6,594 bases of DNA from NCBI GenBank assembly GCA_035370465.1, contig DAOOVW010000067.1, forward strand, positions 1-6,594, written 5' to 3'. The stretch is from a bacterium (GTDB lineage Bacteria; Ratteibacteria; UBA8468; B48-G9; JAFGKM01). The notes beneath the pieces are model-generated. The model was not told the origin of the DNA. It ran no database searches and saw nothing but the letters and a program-made list of their open reading frames with translations. Below, in pieces: positions 6,290 to 6,594 of the stretch. Both the position numbers and the translations under genes were made by a program. Each line of letters starts with the position of its first letter. The stretch's first letter is position 1.

Positions 6290-6317
6290 ATTATATCAAT
6301 TCTTTCAGATAGTTCAA
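6290..6317 (-). promoter_or_regulatory. Promoter of the MgtC-family gene, leaderless geometry
   Basis: On the minus strand TTGAAC (6312-6317), a 16-nt spacer and a perfect TATAAT (6290-6295) end exactly 6 nt before the ATG at 6283. Transcription would begin at or beside the start codon, leaving no room for a ribosome binding site. No magnesium-sensing leader can be present upstream of this ATG if this promoter is the one used. Confidence 0.7.
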
Positions 6318-6328
6318 ATAAATTTGAA
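6313..6328. promoter_or_regulatory. Palindrome between divergent promoters, possible operator
   Basis: TTCAAAT (6313-6319) and ATTTGAA (6322-6328) form a perfect 7-bp inverted repeat with a 2-nt centre. It overlaps the -35 boxes of both divergent promoters. It may be a regulator site, or simply the result of two facing TTGAA-type -35 boxes. Confidence 0.3.
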
Positions 6329-6351
6329 AAAGAATTATAAAAGGTTATAAT
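6324..6351 (+). promoter_or_regulatory. Divergent promoter-like sequence reading into the repeat cluster
   Basis: TTGAAA (6324-6329), a 16-nt spacer and TATAAT (6346-6351) make a near-consensus plus-strand promoter. No credible gene follows inside the window: the first ATG (6373) meets a stop after four codons, and the longer frame beyond is repeat-derived. It may drive a gene beyond the right edge or a non-coding transcript through the palindromes, or be a chance match in AT-rich DNA. Confidence 0.45.
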
Positions 6352-6405
6352 GAAGGTAGTGTCAAAAAACAGATGAAAGGGAGATGAAATTCCCCCTCAC
6401 CCTTA

Positions 6406-6428
6406 CCCTCTCCCCAAAGGGGAGAGGG
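6406..6428. repeat. REP palindrome 1 of the right cluster
   Basis: The arms CCCTCTCCCC and GGGGAGAGGG are perfectly complementary over 10 bp around an AAA loop. The stem is GC-rich and stable. Neither strand has a following T run, so it is not a canonical terminator. Confidence 0.8.
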
Positions 6429-6467
6429 AAGAAAGAAAAAAGGGAGAGGCAGAAAGAGGATGGAGTT

Positions 6468-6490
6468 CCTTCTCCCCGCGGGGGAGAAGG
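6468..6490. repeat. REP palindrome 2 of the right cluster
   Basis: The arms CCTTCTCCCC and GGGGAGAAGG pair perfectly over 10 bp around GCG. The inner CCCCGCGGGG core is itself a palindrome. It is followed by TGAAGATGAGCGGGG, shared in degenerate form with palindrome 3. Confidence 0.8.
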
Positions 6491-6515
6491 TGAAGATGAG
6501 CGGGGATTGTCTTTC

Positions 6516-6536
6516 CTTCTCCCCAGCGGGGAGAAG
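6516..6536. repeat. REP palindrome 3 of the right cluster
   Basis: The arms CTTCTCCCC and GGGGAGAAG pair perfectly over 9 bp around AGC. It is a near copy of palindrome 2 in the same orientation, followed by ATAGATGAGGGGGG. Confidence 0.8.
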
Positions 6537-6594
6537 ATAGATGAGGGGGGAGAGGGATATAAAGACATATAAAAACCTTAAAAGACAAAGAAAG

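Larger units (their letters stand above)
6391..6557. repeat. Cluster of GC-rich REP-like palindromes
   Basis: This block contrasts sharply with the AT-rich genes. It opens with TCCCCCTCACCC (6391-6402) and closes with GATGAGGGGGGAGAGGG (6540-6556); the TCCCCCTCA and TGAGGGGG ends are inverted relative to each other. Three perfect palindromes lie inside, spaced roughly 45-60 bp apart. The second and third are direct repeats about 47 bp apart, each followed by an AGATGAG-GGGG motif. No protein-coding potential is credible: both strands give Arg/Gly/Pro/Ser-rich frames. It is a dispersed non-autonomous repeat; no transposase is present. Confidence 0.75.

Noticed and set aside
6406..6536. Intrinsic terminators
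   Set aside because: The hairpins are strong but none is followed by a T run on either strand, and they lie upstream of the MgtC-family gene rather than at a gene end.
6362..6588. Overlapping open frames on both strands in the right-hand repeat cluster
   Set aside because: They are readings of the GC-rich palindromes with low-complexity Arg/Gly/Pro/Ser content, overlapping in several frames.

Overview
The window looks like a piece of chromosome from an AT-rich bacterium. Five plus-strand genes are packed head to tail with overlaps or gaps of 4 nt, and a single minus-strand gene converges on them. The genes use A/T-rich codons (AGA/AGG for Arg, mostly TAA stops, standard code). GC-rich palindromic repeats sit only in the non-coding flanks. 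The proteins (prepilin peptidase, RecG, a GT2 glycosyltransferase, isoaspartyl methyltransferase, MgtC/SapB) are ordinary bacterial families and do not fix the phylum. AT-rich coding DNA with GC-rich REP-like repeats and poor Shine-Dalgarno sites would fit an uncultivated candidate-phylum bacterium, but that is only a guess.

Layout. Positions 1-662 have no convincing gene. They hold the end of a GC-rich repeat at the very start, a scrambled tRNA-Leu-like remnant (104-176), a divergent 60-bp tandem duplication (197-316), and two palindromic REP-like units (around 367-387 and 455-477). A complete tRNA-Leu(UAG) lies on the minus strand at 663-744 with a near-consensus promoter. A divergent promoter then drives the plus-strand operon 863-5508: prepilin peptidase, an unrecognised 171-residue protein, recG, a GT2 glycosyltransferase and pcm. 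After a 94-nt AT-rich gap comes an MgtC/SapB-family membrane protein on the minus strand (5603-6283). The right flank (6284-6594) carries two back-to-back promoter-like sequences and then a cluster of three GC-rich palindromes.

How it works together. The operon looks like a housekeeping cluster rather than one pathway: pilin/pseudopilin maturation, recombination and fork repair, sugar transfer, and protein repair. No pilin or secretion genes are in view. The most distinctive regulatory observation is that both protein-coding promoters have a perfect TATAAT exactly 6 nt before the ATG, which predicts leaderless mRNAs, and most internal starts lack a clear Shine-Dalgarno. The most distinctive structural observation is the tRNA-Leu-like remnant: it keeps the acceptor stem, T stem and flanks of the intact tRNA but has lost the D and anticodon arms and gained a hairpin where the T loop should be. 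I did not find a clear novel defence or mobile system; the unknown protein next to recG is the best candidate for undescribed biology.
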